The notes beneath the pieces are model-generated. The model was not told where the DNA came from. It saw only the letters and a list, made by a program, of their open reading frames with translations, and made no database searches. From NCBI GenBank assembly GCA_031273405.1, contig JAISRW010000152.1:1-8949 (forward strand): DNA of 8,949 nt, given 5' to 3'. Of this stretch, positions 1-5,950 are shown in pieces (the stretch's first letter is position 1; every line of letters begins with the position of its first letter). The position numbers and the translations under genes are program-made. The DNA is from Treponema sp. (GTDB lineage Bacteria; Spirochaetota; Spirochaetia; Treponematales; Breznakiellaceae).

Positions 1-216
1 ACCAAGAAGCGCCCCTACTACCGGATTGTGGTAATGGACAGCAGGGCGCCCCGGGACGGAAAAACAATCGAAGAAGTGGGGTATTATCATCCTATAGAGG
101 CGGAAGACAAGCAGATTTTTTTTGACGCGGAAAAGGTAAAGTCCTGGATCGATAAGGGCGCCGCGGTCAGCGACACGGTTCGCGGCATCCTAAACAAAAA
201 GAGTTTCTCCTTATAA
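1..216 (+). CDS. rpsP: 30S ribosomal protein S16 (5'-truncated by the window)
   Basis: S16 is a small-subunit protein that binds 16S rRNA early in 30S assembly. Frame 1 is open from the first base and encodes 71 residues before TAA. The visible start TKKRPYYRIVV is the conserved S16 N-terminal strand, followed by the family signatures SRAPRDGK, EEVGYYHP and the region ending in VSDTVRGIL. Only about ten N-terminal residues are missing, so the true start lies just upstream of base 1; the ATG at 34 is internal. Gene order rpsP-khpA-rimM-trmD-rplS is the standard bacterial arrangement and supports the call. A 37-nt gap with a good ribosome binding site separates it from khpA. Confidence 0.96.
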   Translation, partial: TKKRPYYRIVVMDSRAPRDGKTIEEVGYYHPIEAEDKQIFFDAEKVKSWIDKGAAVSDTVRGILNKKSFSL

Positions 217-253
217 GCCAAACCCCACATTCATAACATCTTAAGGAGAAAAT

Positions 254-487
254 ATGGAAAAAGATCTGATTGAGTATATTGCTAAATCCCTGGTGGACGA
301 TCCGGCGGCGGTAACCGTAAACGTTGTAGAAGGTGAAAAATCCACCATTCTGGAACTGAGGGTAGCCCCCGACGATATAGGCAAGGTGATCGGCAAACAC
401 GGCCGCATTGCCAAGGCGATCCGGACCGTTTTGCAGGCCGCCACAGCCAAGGGCGGCAAGCACACGGTTTTGGAAATCCTGGACTAG
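254..487 (+). CDS. khpA: KhpA-type KH-domain RNA-binding protein
   Basis: This is a single KH domain of 77 aa, the usual size for KhpA (YlqC). The family binds RNA and, in firmicutes, pairs with KhpB. The diagnostic GxxG loop is GKHG at residues 47-50, inside the typical IGKVIGKHGRIAKAIR stretch, and the terminal strand ends in VLEILD. The start is fixed by AAGGAG at 243-248, five bases before the ATG. Position between rpsP and rimM matches firmicutes and spirochaetes. Nothing is unusual in composition. The role in RNA folding or translation is known from the family and not shown by this sequence. Confidence 0.93.
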   Translation: MEKDLIEYIAKSLVDDPAAVTVNVVEGEKSTILELRVAPDDIGKVIGKHGRIAKAIRTVLQAATAKGGKHTVLEILD

Positions 488-502
488 CACACGGTCTGAA
501 AT

Positions 503-1015
503 GTGACTGAATCCTTTGTGGTCGGCCTGGTAGGTTCTCCTTTCGGGCTCAAGGGCTTTGTGAAGGTCCGGTCCCTTTCGGGGGAGACGGAGCATCTGAC
601 CGCCCTTACCGAACTTACCCTCAGACAGGACGGCAGGGACAGGGTTTATCCGGTAGAGGCCTGGGAAGTCCAGGCCCATCCTTCCCGGATTCTCCTGGCG
701 AAATTTGCCGGCATTGACGCGCCCGAAGAGGCCAAAGGCCTTAACGGAGCGGAGATCGTTGCCGGCAGGACCCAGGCGGCGCCGCTCAAACCGGGTGAAT
801 TTTACGTGGAAGATCTTAAGGGCCTGGATCTGGTTTGTGACGGAGAGGTTTTGGGGCGGATTACGGATATGATCGAAGGCGGCGGCGGAGACTTGGCGGA
901 AGTGCGGCTCCTTTCGGGCGAAACCCGGCTGGTTCCCTTCCGCAAGGAATTTTTCGGCGATGTTAATCCCGAAGCCGGCAAAGCGGCGCTTCTGGAACGG
1001 TGGATAGTGGAGTGA
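503..1015 (+). CDS. rimM: 16S rRNA processing/ribosome maturation factor RimM
   Basis: RimM helps late maturation of the 30S head and binds S19. The 170-aa product has the N-terminal RimM barrel (residues about 5-85, with VVGLVGSPFGLKGFVKV) and a C-terminal PRC-barrel starting at GEFYVEDLKGLDL near residue 98 and ending LLERWIVE. Length is normal. The start is GTG at 503. The ATG at 501 is followed directly by TGA and cannot serve, and a stop lies two codons upstream in frame. No clear Shine-Dalgarno motif is visible, so translation may depend on coupling to khpA, whose stop is 15 nt upstream. The 3' end overlaps trmD by four bases (GTGA). Confidence 0.93.
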   Translation: MTESFVVGLVGSPFGLKGFVKVRSLSGETEHLTALTELTLRQDGRDRVYPVEAWEVQAHPSRILLAKFAGIDAPEEAKGLNGAEIVAGRTQAAPLKPGEFYVEDLKGLDLVCDGEVLGRITDMIEGGGGDLAEVRLLSGETRLVPFRKEFFGDVNPEAGKAALLERWIVE

Positions 1016-1788
1016 AGTACACGGTGCTCTCTCTCTTCCCGGAGATTACGGACGCCTATTTTGCCAGCTCTATCATGGCCAGGGCGGTGAGCCGGGGCAT
1101 CGTGGAGTACCGTTCCGTCAATATACGGGATTACGCCCTGGACAAGCATAGAACCTGCGACGACGCCCCCTACGGAGGCGGTCCGGGTATGCTCATGCTG
1201 GCCGAACCCCTTGGCCGGGCGCTGGAGGCCGCGAGGGCGGCCTCTAAACCCGGAGAGGTTAGGCGGGTCATTTACCTGAGTCCCTCGGGGCGGCCCTTTA
1301 ACCAGGAACTGGCCCGGGAGCTTGCCGCCGAGGGGGAGCTTGTCCTTCTCTGCGGCCGCTACGAAGGCATCGATCAGCGGATCATCGACGCTTATGTGGA
1401 CGACGAGATTTCTGTGGGGGACTATGTCCTTTCCTCCGGGGAGGCGGCGGCCCTTATTCTGATCGACGCGACCTACAGGCTGGTGGAACAGGTGATTACC
1501 CCCGCTTCCCTGGAGGAGGAGAGCTTTTCCGGGGGGCTTTTGGAGTATCCCCAGTATACACGGCCGGAAATTTATGGTACGCTGAGAGTTCCTGAGGTGC
1601 TGCTTTCGGGGCACCACGAAAACATACGGCGCTGGCGTCTTGAAAAGCAGGTTGAAAAGACCCTGGCCCTGCGGCCGGACTTAATCCGCCGGGGTGAGGA
1701 AGAAGGCCTCTTTGATGACGAGACCCGTAAAATTATAGACGAAATGAAACGCCGTTGCCGCCAGGACGATGGCGAGGGGGAAAGATGA
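1012..1788 (+). CDS. trmD: tRNA (guanine-N1-)-methyltransferase TrmD
   Basis: TrmD makes m1G37 in tRNAs reading CNN or GGN codons, which prevents +1 frameshifting, using S-adenosylmethionine. From GTG 1012 the protein is 258 aa and begins [12 protein letters not shown], the expected SPOUT start; GTG at 1000 would add four residues with no support. GGTGG at 999-1003 is a plausible ribosome binding site. Family motifs are [11 protein letters not shown] (51-61), [10 protein letters not shown] (112-121) and [13 protein letters not shown] (132-144) of the trefoil-knot cofactor site, then [11 protein letters not shown] (175-185). R156 aligns with catalytic Arg154 of E. coli. The residue before SF is Glu170, where E. 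coli and H. influenzae have catalytic Asp169. GTGA overlaps rimM and ATGA overlaps rplS, implying translational coupling. Confidence 0.95.
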   Translation: MKYTVLSLFPEITDAYFASSIMARAVSRGIVEYRSVNIRDYALDKHRTCDDAPYGGGPGMLMLAEPLGRALEAARAASKPGEVRRVIYLSPSGRPFNQELARELAAEGELVLLCGRYEGIDQRIIDAYVDDEISVGDYVLSSGEAAALILIDATYRLVEQVITPASLEEESFSGGLLEYPQYTRPEIYGTLRVPEVLLSGHHENIRRWRLEKQVEKTLALRPDLIRRGEEEGLFDDETRKIIDEMKRRCRQDDGEGER

Positions 1789-2219
1789 ACGAGATTAGGG
1801 CAATTGAAGCTTCCCAGATGAAAAGCGAACCGGACGATTTTAAAGTAGGGGATACCGTCAAGGTCCATTTTAAGATTGTTGAAGGCAAGAACGAGCGAAT
1901 CCAGATCTACGAGGGCCTGGTGATTGCCATAAAGAACTCCGGGATAGGCAAATCTTTTATGGTGCGGAAAAATTCCTATGGCGTGGGGGTCGAACGGGTG
2001 TTCCCCTTTCATTCTCCCCGGATTAACCGGGTAGAGGTGGTGCGTCCCGGAAAGGTGCGCCGGGCTAAACTGTACTATATCCGGGATAAAATCGGCAAAA
2101 GCGCCAAAATCAAAGAGCTTATCGTTTCCCGCAAGGCCGATTCCGCCGCAAAGGCGAGTAAAACCGCTCCGGCAGCGGCCGGGCCGGCAGCGGTTCCCGC
2201 GGAAACCGGCGCTCAATAA
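1785..2219 (+). CDS. rplS: 50S ribosomal protein L19 with Ala/Pro-rich tail
   Basis: L19 sits at the 30S-50S interface. The ATG at 1785 overlaps the trmD stop as ATGA and follows GAGGGGG at 1774-1780; the more upstream GTG/ATG positions in frame would sit inside trmD and add a non-homologous head. The 144-aa product has the L19 core at residues 1-116: [34 protein letters not shown]-like [17 protein letters not shown], then [20 protein letters not shown]. The family is usually about 115 aa, so residues 117-144 are an extension built of Ala, Pro, Lys and Ser. Such tails occur in spirochaete ribosomal proteins, as far as I recall, and it is likely disordered. Confidence 0.95.
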   Translation: MNEIRAIEASQMKSEPDDFKVGDTVKVHFKIVEGKNERIQIYEGLVIAIKNSGIGKSFMVRKNSYGVGVERVFPFHSPRINRVEVVRPGKVRRAKLYYIRDKIGKSAKIKELIVSRKADSAAKASKTAPAAAGPAAVPAETGAQ

Positions 2220-2227
2220 GAGCCGGC

Positions 2228-3256
2228 ATGGGCCCGGTAAAGCCCGCGCCCGGGGAGGCGGCGCTTCCGCCGCTTAAACCGGCCGCCGCCAAAGGAGCGG
2301 CCTCGCCGGGGCCGAAGCCGCTCTTGACCGGTCCCGCGGGGGATGTTCCGGTTCCGCCAAAGGCTAATGTTTTTCACGCGCCTTCCTTTGGGTCGTCTTT
2401 ATTTTCTCCGGGCCTCAAGGTTCAGGAATTGTACAAACAAAGCGCCGCCCTCCTGGGGCTCCCCCAGGACACCCTTAGCTTTACTCTTATTTCCGCCATC
2501 CGTTATTTCTCCCTCTCCCCCGACACGGCCCTTTTGAGCAGGCTGCGGGGGGAGCTTTTGGCCTCCGGCGCCGCGTCGGCCCCGAAGAACAGCAGGGACA
2601 AGGCCGCCTTGGAGGCAAAGGCCCTAGCCGCGGCCGCGGCGGCGGACAAGGGGCTGCGCCTGAGCCCCGAAGCCCTGGAGGAATACGCCGCCGCCATGGA
2701 GCCGGGCGCTTGGTTTTCCGGCGGCGGGGGGCGGCAGGGACAGCCGGAAGACGGCAAGCCCTCCCGGGAAGCAACGCCGGACGGGGAAGAGCTGGAAGAA
2801 CTGTGCCTCAAAGGGATCCGGAAAAAGGACGGGGAAGAAGGGCTTCTGGCCTGGTTGAACCGGCTCCCCGGCAGGGACGGCCAGGGTTGGGCGGTTTTCC
2901 CCTTTAAGATCAAAGTTGGGGGTATAGAACTAAAGGTTTCTGTACGATTATTAATAAAGAAGCATCCCCTGTTTGTCCCCGGAGAAAGCGGCGGGCAGGG
3001 CCGCTTGATTGTTGATATCCAAGGGGCTGCCCGGGGCTGGCGTTTTATCCTGGATAGAAGCGGCGGCGGTAAATCTGTTCTGGATATTACGGTATATCCC
3101 GGGCAGGAAAGGGATATAAAAGCCCTGGAAAAGGAAGCTGAAAAATTTTTTGGCGGACCGGGAACGGAAATCCGAGTGCGAAAGAGTGATGAAGCGCCTT
3201 TCCTCGCCGATCAAAGGTATCAGGAAGTCTTGCTTTCAGTAAATGAAGAGGTTTAA
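2228..3256 (+). CDS. hypothetical protein, possibly FliK-like (YlqG position)
   Basis: This 342-aa protein is not confidently recognised. Residues 1-50 are Pro/Ala/Lys-rich and probably disordered. Residues 62-112 form a predicted helical segment (LLGLPQDTLSFTLISAIRYF, then SRLRGELLASG). Residues 115-190 are low-complexity Ala- and Gly-rich. Residues 205-342 look folded: WAVFPFKIKVGGIELKVSVR, RLIVDIQGAARGWRFILDR and a final mixed alpha/beta stretch. That helical head, variable linker and C-terminal beta domain resemble FliK-type hook-length proteins. A FlhB C-domain paralogue lies next to it, and in Bacillus subtilis the ylqG-ylqH pair occupies the equivalent place after rplS. There is no signal peptide or membrane helix. 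The ATG at 2228 has no clear ribosome binding site and lies 8 nt after rplS. Function is inference only. Confidence 0.6.
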   Translation: MGPVKPAPGEAALPPLKPAAAKGAASPGPKPLLTGPAGDVPVPPKANVFHAPSFGSSLFSPGLKVQELYKQSAALLGLPQDTLSFTLISAIRYFSLSPDTALLSRLRGELLASGAASAPKNSRDKAALEAKALAAAAAADKGLRLSPEALEEYAAAMEPGAWFSGGGGRQGQPEDGKPSREATPDGEELEELCLKGIRKKDGEEGLLAWLNRLPGRDGQGWAVFPFKIKVGGIELKVSVRLLIKKHPLFVPGESGGQGRLIVDIQGAARGWRFILDRSGGGKSVLDITVYPGQERDIKALEKEAEKFFGGPGTEIRVRKSDEAPFLADQRYQEVLLSVNEEV

Positions 3257-3292
3257 ATTTAGCGAAGAGGTTAAAGTAAAATAGAAGAGGTT
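3245..3292 (+). repeat. Triplicated GAAGAGGTT motif at a gene junction
   Basis: GAAGAGGTT occurs at 3245-3253, 3264-3272 and 3284-3292, with periods of 19 and 20 nt and similar AT-rich flanks. The first copy is the last three sense codons of the upstream gene. The third lies in the reading frame of the FlhB-like gene. The copies resemble a slippage or tandem-duplication product at exactly the place where a start codon for the downstream gene is missing. AGAGG within each copy could also act as a ribosome binding site. Confidence 0.75.
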
Positions 3293-3616
3293 AAAGCAAA
3301 CAAAGACAGAATAGAAGAAAACAATGGTTCCCCGGATATTCGGGGGAAAAAAGCCTCCGCCCTTGGTTATAACAGCGAAGAGGGAATACCCAGGCTTTTG
3401 GTAAAAGCCAGAGACAGGGATGCGGAACGTATAATCGCCCTGGCCAGGGAAGTGGGTATCGAGATCGTGGAAGACCCCGCCATGGCCGCCCTTTTAGACG
3501 CCGGTCTTGAGCCGGGGGATTGGATTCCCCCCTGGTGCTGGGAGGGCGTGGCTAAAATTCTGGCTTTTGTTTTCGCAAAAGAGAACTCCGGAACAAGCTC
3601 AGTTCCGAAGTTTTGA
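3281..3616 (+). CDS. FlhB C-terminal-domain paralogue (FlhX/YlqH-like), start unresolved
   Basis: The product matches the cytoplasmic C-terminal domain of the type III export gate protein FlhB without its membrane part. Signatures are KKASALGYN, then PRLLVKARDRDAERIIALA, then IVEDPAMAALL, and the end IPPWCWEGVAKILAFVFAKE, which parallels FlhB ...ELYxAVAEVLAYVY. The NPTH autocleavage motif is absent, as in stand-alone YlqH proteins. The frame is open from 3275 (TAA at 3272). It has no ATG, GTG or TTG before TTG 3398, which would remove the conserved ALGYN...P strand. I list ATA 3281, which follows AGAGG (3266-3270), only as a limit. An ATG at 3243 starts a 13-codon leader in another frame that would join by a -1 shift at the A run 3278-3281, giving 124 aa. 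It may also be decayed. Confidence 0.7.
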   Translation: MEEVKANKDRIEENNGSPDIRGKKASALGYNSEEGIPRLLVKARDRDAERIIALAREVGIEIVEDPAMAALLDAGLEPGDWIPPWCWEGVAKILAFVFAKENSGTSSVPKF

Positions 3617-3633
3617 GGTAATTAAGTAATAGT

Positions 3634-4863
3634 ATGAAAAAAGTAGCTGTTAATACGCTGAAAGCCGGCATGATCTTTTCCGAACCGGTCTATATCGAAG
3701 GCGATAATCTGCTTGTTCCTGCCGGGGTAGCAATAAGGAAGAAGGATATCGGCAAGCTTAATGCCTGGGGCGTCGATATAGTACAGACCGAGGGCTCCCC
3801 TGTGAGCCCCCAGGCGGTGGAAGCCAAAGCCCCCCCATCCGCCGCCGGGGAAACGCCCCCGTCGCAGGCCCCGAAAGAAGCCGCCGGGCCCAAAGCCGGC
3901 GATGAGGCGCCTGAAAAGAAGGCCAGCCTCATTTCCCTGTCGGAGGTTCAGGAAAACAGAGGCGGCTACCGCGTGTATATCGATCTCATTGAGAGGCTGG
4001 ATCAGGTTTTCAACAGCATAGCCGCGGGGATTTCTGTAGAGGCCCGGTCTATCGATAACATTACCGGCAGGCTCCTCCAGGCCATCCATAAACAGAGGGA
4101 TTCCATAATCGGTTACATCCTGGGGGGGGAGGTAAGGGGCCATGAAATGGCCAAGAGTTCGATTAACACGGCCATCCTTTCGGCTCTTATCGCCGTCGAG
4201 TTGAAGCTGTCCAACCACAAGGTGGCGCAGGTGATCACCGGCGCACTCCTCCACGATGTAGGCATGCTCAGGCTGCCCAAGGAAATCGTGGACAAAAACG
4301 GCAGTCTCTCGACGGCGGAACTCCAGCGCATCCAGGCTCATCCTCTGTATACCTATAAGATTGTTAACAAGGAGCTTCTCTACCCGGAAGACGTGGGGCT
4401 CATCGTGCTTCAGCACCACGAACGTTGGGACGGGGAGGGTTACCCTCGGCGCATTTCCGGGGCGGCTATCGACATGGGCGCCCGGATTGTATCCGTAGCC
4501 GACGCCTTCGAGGCCATGGTCAGCAAAAAACCCTACCGAAACCCTATAATGGGCTATCAGGCCATAAAGAATCTCCTTTCCGATAATTCCCGGCGTTTTG
4601 ATCCCAACGTGCTTAAAGCCTTTATCCAGACCATGGGGATCTATCCCATCGGGTCCATTATCCTTCTTAATAGCGGCGCTCTGGCAAGGGTTGTGGAAAT
4701 TCGCGGCGCCGCGCCTCTGCGCCCCAAAATCCGTATTCTGATTGACGAATTCGGTAAGGTCTTTAAGCAGGACGAGGGGGAGGCGGTCGATCTTTTTATT
4801 GAAAAGAGCCTTTTTATAGCCAGGGCGGTGGATCCCAAAGAGGTCGCCGGACGAAATGGCTGA
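3634..4863 (+). CDS. HD-GYP domain protein, probable c-di-GMP phosphodiesterase
   Basis: HD-GYP proteins hydrolyse cyclic di-GMP with a di- or tri-metal centre. The 409-aa product has an N-terminal beta-rich module (1-54, with LKAGMIFSEPVYIEGDNLL) like those preceding many HD-GYP domains. A Pro/Ala/Lys linker (55-97) and the catalytic domain (about 115-335) follow. Metal ligands are visible: H170, HD 207-208, H236, HH 261-262 and D290 in SVADAFEAM; the GYP motif is complete in HHERWDGEGYP (261-271). The usual HDxGK lysine is Met211 (HDVGM). A C-terminal beta domain (336-400) follows. No membrane helix or receiver domain is present, so it is cytosolic. Its ribosome binding site is weak: GAGGT at 3615-3619, 14 nt away. 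It overlaps yraN by 8 nt. Confidence 0.9.
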   Translation: MKKVAVNTLKAGMIFSEPVYIEGDNLLVPAGVAIRKKDIGKLNAWGVDIVQTEGSPVSPQAVEAKAPPSAAGETPPSQAPKEAAGPKAGDEAPEKKASLISLSEVQENRGGYRVYIDLIERLDQVFNSIAAGISVEARSIDNITGRLLQAIHKQRDSIIGYILGGEVRGHEMAKSSINTAILSALIAVELKLSNHKVAQVITGALLHDVGMLRLPKEIVDKNGSLSTAELQRIQAHPLYTYKIVNKELLYPEDVGLIVLQHHERWDGEGYPRRISGAAIDMGARIVSVADAFEAMVSKKPYRNPIMGYQAIKNLLSDNSRRFDPNVLKAFIQTMGIYPIGSIILLNSGALARVVEIRGAAPLRPKIRILIDEFGKVFKQDEGEAVDLFIEKSLFIARAVDPKEVAGRNG

Positions 4864-5203
4864 CAAAGGCCGGACAGGAGAAGCCGCGGCGGCTCTTTAT
4901 CTTGAAAGCCAGGGCTTAAAAATCCTGGAGCGTAATTTTCGCGCCCAACCGGGGGAGGTGGATCTTGTCGCTCTTGACGGAGAAACCCTGGTGTTTGTTG
5001 AAGTCAAAACATGGTCGTTCCTGGGCGTCGATGCCCTGGAACAGGGGCTCAATGAAAGAAAACAGCGCCGGATAATAGAAACCGCTAAGTATTTCCTTGA
5101 CTCCCATCGAGAATATAGATATATGGCAATTCGTTTTGATGTTGTTTTTATAGCTCCCCAAGGGATTACCCATCTTGTATCAGCCTTTGCGGAGCGTGTA
5201 TGA
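4856..5203 (+). CDS. yraN: YraN/UPF0102 family nuclease-like protein
   Basis: UPF0102 proteins have a PD-(D/E)xK endonuclease fold of the Holliday-junction resolvase group; their cellular role is not settled. The 115-aa product has normal length and all signatures: GRTGEAAAALYLESQGLKIL, then RNFR, then GEVDLVALDGETLVFVEVKT. The predicted metal-binding residues are E9, D36, E49 and K51. The C-terminal half (ERKQRRIIETAKYFL and IRFDVVFI) is also typical. Start ATG 4856 overlaps the end of the HD-GYP gene by 8 nt, with AGAGG at 4839-4843 upstream. The stop overlaps the next start as ATGA. YraN often lies near rplS and rnhB, which fits this location. Confidence 0.92.
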   Translation: MADKGRTGEAAAALYLESQGLKILERNFRAQPGEVDLVALDGETLVFVEVKTWSFLGVDALEQGLNERKQRRIIETAKYFLDSHREYRYMAIRFDVVFIAPQGITHLVSAFAERV

Positions 5204-5409
5204 TAGCGGTAACTTGGAAAATTCCAGCGAAGATGCGAAAGGATAATCCCCTGGATGCTTCTGTGGTGGAAGATTTGCGCTGGAAAATTAATAATGAGGA
5301 GTATGTCGGCGAGGCCATTCAGCGTATTGCTTTAATACTCAGTAATGAGCTTCTGGATATACCCAATGGAGGAGGCTGCTACGAGCAACACCGGAAAGGG
5401 AGGAAATAA
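5200..5409 (+). CDS. Small protein, FlgM-like (anti-sigma-28) C-terminal pattern
   Basis: The 69-aa product starts at ATG 5200, overlapping the yraN stop as ATGA, with GGAG at 5190-5193. I do not recognise it with certainty. Residues 22-52 (VVEDLRWKI, NNEEY, GEAIQRIALILSNELL) follow the FlgM pattern of a helix, a short turn ending in Tyr, and a second helix with I-A-x-x-I/L. FlgM binds and inhibits the flagellar sigma factor FliA, and the flagellar-type neighbours fit that. The N-terminal 20 residues (MIAVTWKIPAKMRKDN) do not look like classical FlgM. The last 15 residues (IPNGGGCYEQHRKGRK) overlap the start of the next gene and may be unimportant. No membrane or secretion signal is seen. Confidence 0.5.
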   Translation: MIAVTWKIPAKMRKDNPLDASVVEDLRWKINNEEYVGEAIQRIALILSNELLDIPNGGGCYEQHRKGRK

Positions 5410-5950
5410 CCGCCGGCGTCCATTCAGACGCAAGGACAGGGATAACGGCGGACAGGATAACACGGGTCGTCGTGTTTCGGGGAGGTCTCCCCAGGACGGC
5501 CAGTCCAGGCAAAACCGGAATTCCCAGGGGAATCAGCGGAGAAATAACGATAATCTCCATTTTGATAAAAACCGGGGGGCTGTCATCGAGAGGCCCAAAT
5601 GGGTTCCTCCAAAATTATCCGTGGAGCCTTTGCCTGTTCTCGATTGCCCCTGGTGCGGCAAGCCCATACGGGATCTTTCTTCGGCCATAGCCGACAGAGA
5701 CACGGGCGTTCCGGTACATTTTGACTGCGTGGCCGCCAAAATAAGCCAGGAGGAGAGTCTGGAAAGAGGCGATACGGTTACCTATATCGGGGGAGGCCGG
5801 TTCGGTATAGTTCATTTTAGCGGTTCCGAAAACCGGGGCAGGGGGGGAGATGGAAAAACCTTCAAAATCAAGAAGATCATCGAATGGGAAAATAAAGACA
5901 GCCGGGCCGAATGGCGTTCCACAGTCAGCGATCATTATTCGGTAACCTGA
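5366..5950 (+). CDS. Arg/Asn/Gly-rich protein with C2HC zinc ribbon, function unknown
   Basis: From ATG 5366 the product is 194 aa. Residues 10-63 are an Arg/Asn/Gln/Gly-rich, probably disordered and strongly basic segment (NNRRRPFRRKDRD and RQNRNSQGNQRRNND), which suggests nucleic-acid binding. A probable zinc site follows: C94, C97 (CPWCGKPI), H118 and C121 (VHFDC). Residues 135-175 look like a small beta domain (GDTVTYIGGGRFGIVHF, FKIKKIIEW). I know no function; such proteins appear to be a treponemal family. Start choice is uncertain: ATG 5345 would lengthen the overlap with the upstream gene to 65 nt. The best ribosome-binding sequence, GGAGGAGG at 5368-5375, lies just after ATG 5366. 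The stop overlaps the next start as TGATG. Confidence 0.75.
   Translation: MEEAATSNTGKGGNNRRRPFRRKDRDNGGQDNTGRRVSGRSPQDGQSRQNRNSQGNQRRNNDNLHFDKNRGAVIERPKWVPPKLSVEPLPVLDCPWCGKPIRDLSSAIADRDTGVPVHFDCVAAKISQEESLERGDTVTYIGGGRFGIVHFSGSENRGRGGDGKTFKIKKIIEWENKDSRAEWRSTVSDHYSVT

Noticed and set aside
802..1617. A 271-codon minus-strand frame over rimM and trmD
   Set aside because: It lies opposite two strongly conserved genes and its sequence is low-information with no start context.
1572..2216. A 214-codon minus-strand frame over the trmD-rplS junction
   Set aside because: It is an antisense shadow of two ribosome-related genes with no family resemblance.
3398..3616. TTG 3398 as the true start of the FlhB-like protein
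   Set aside because: It would delete the conserved ALGYN...P strand that opens the domain and has no ribosome binding site.
3622..4866. A 414-codon minus-strand open frame over the whole HD-GYP gene
   Set aside because: It is the mirror of a GC-rich, clearly conserved + strand gene, and its product has no recognisable domain.
5911..5949. ATG 5911 as the GGDEF start
   Set aside because: It would overlap the zinc-ribbon gene by 40 nt with no binding site; TGATG at 5948-5952 is the usual coupled arrangement.
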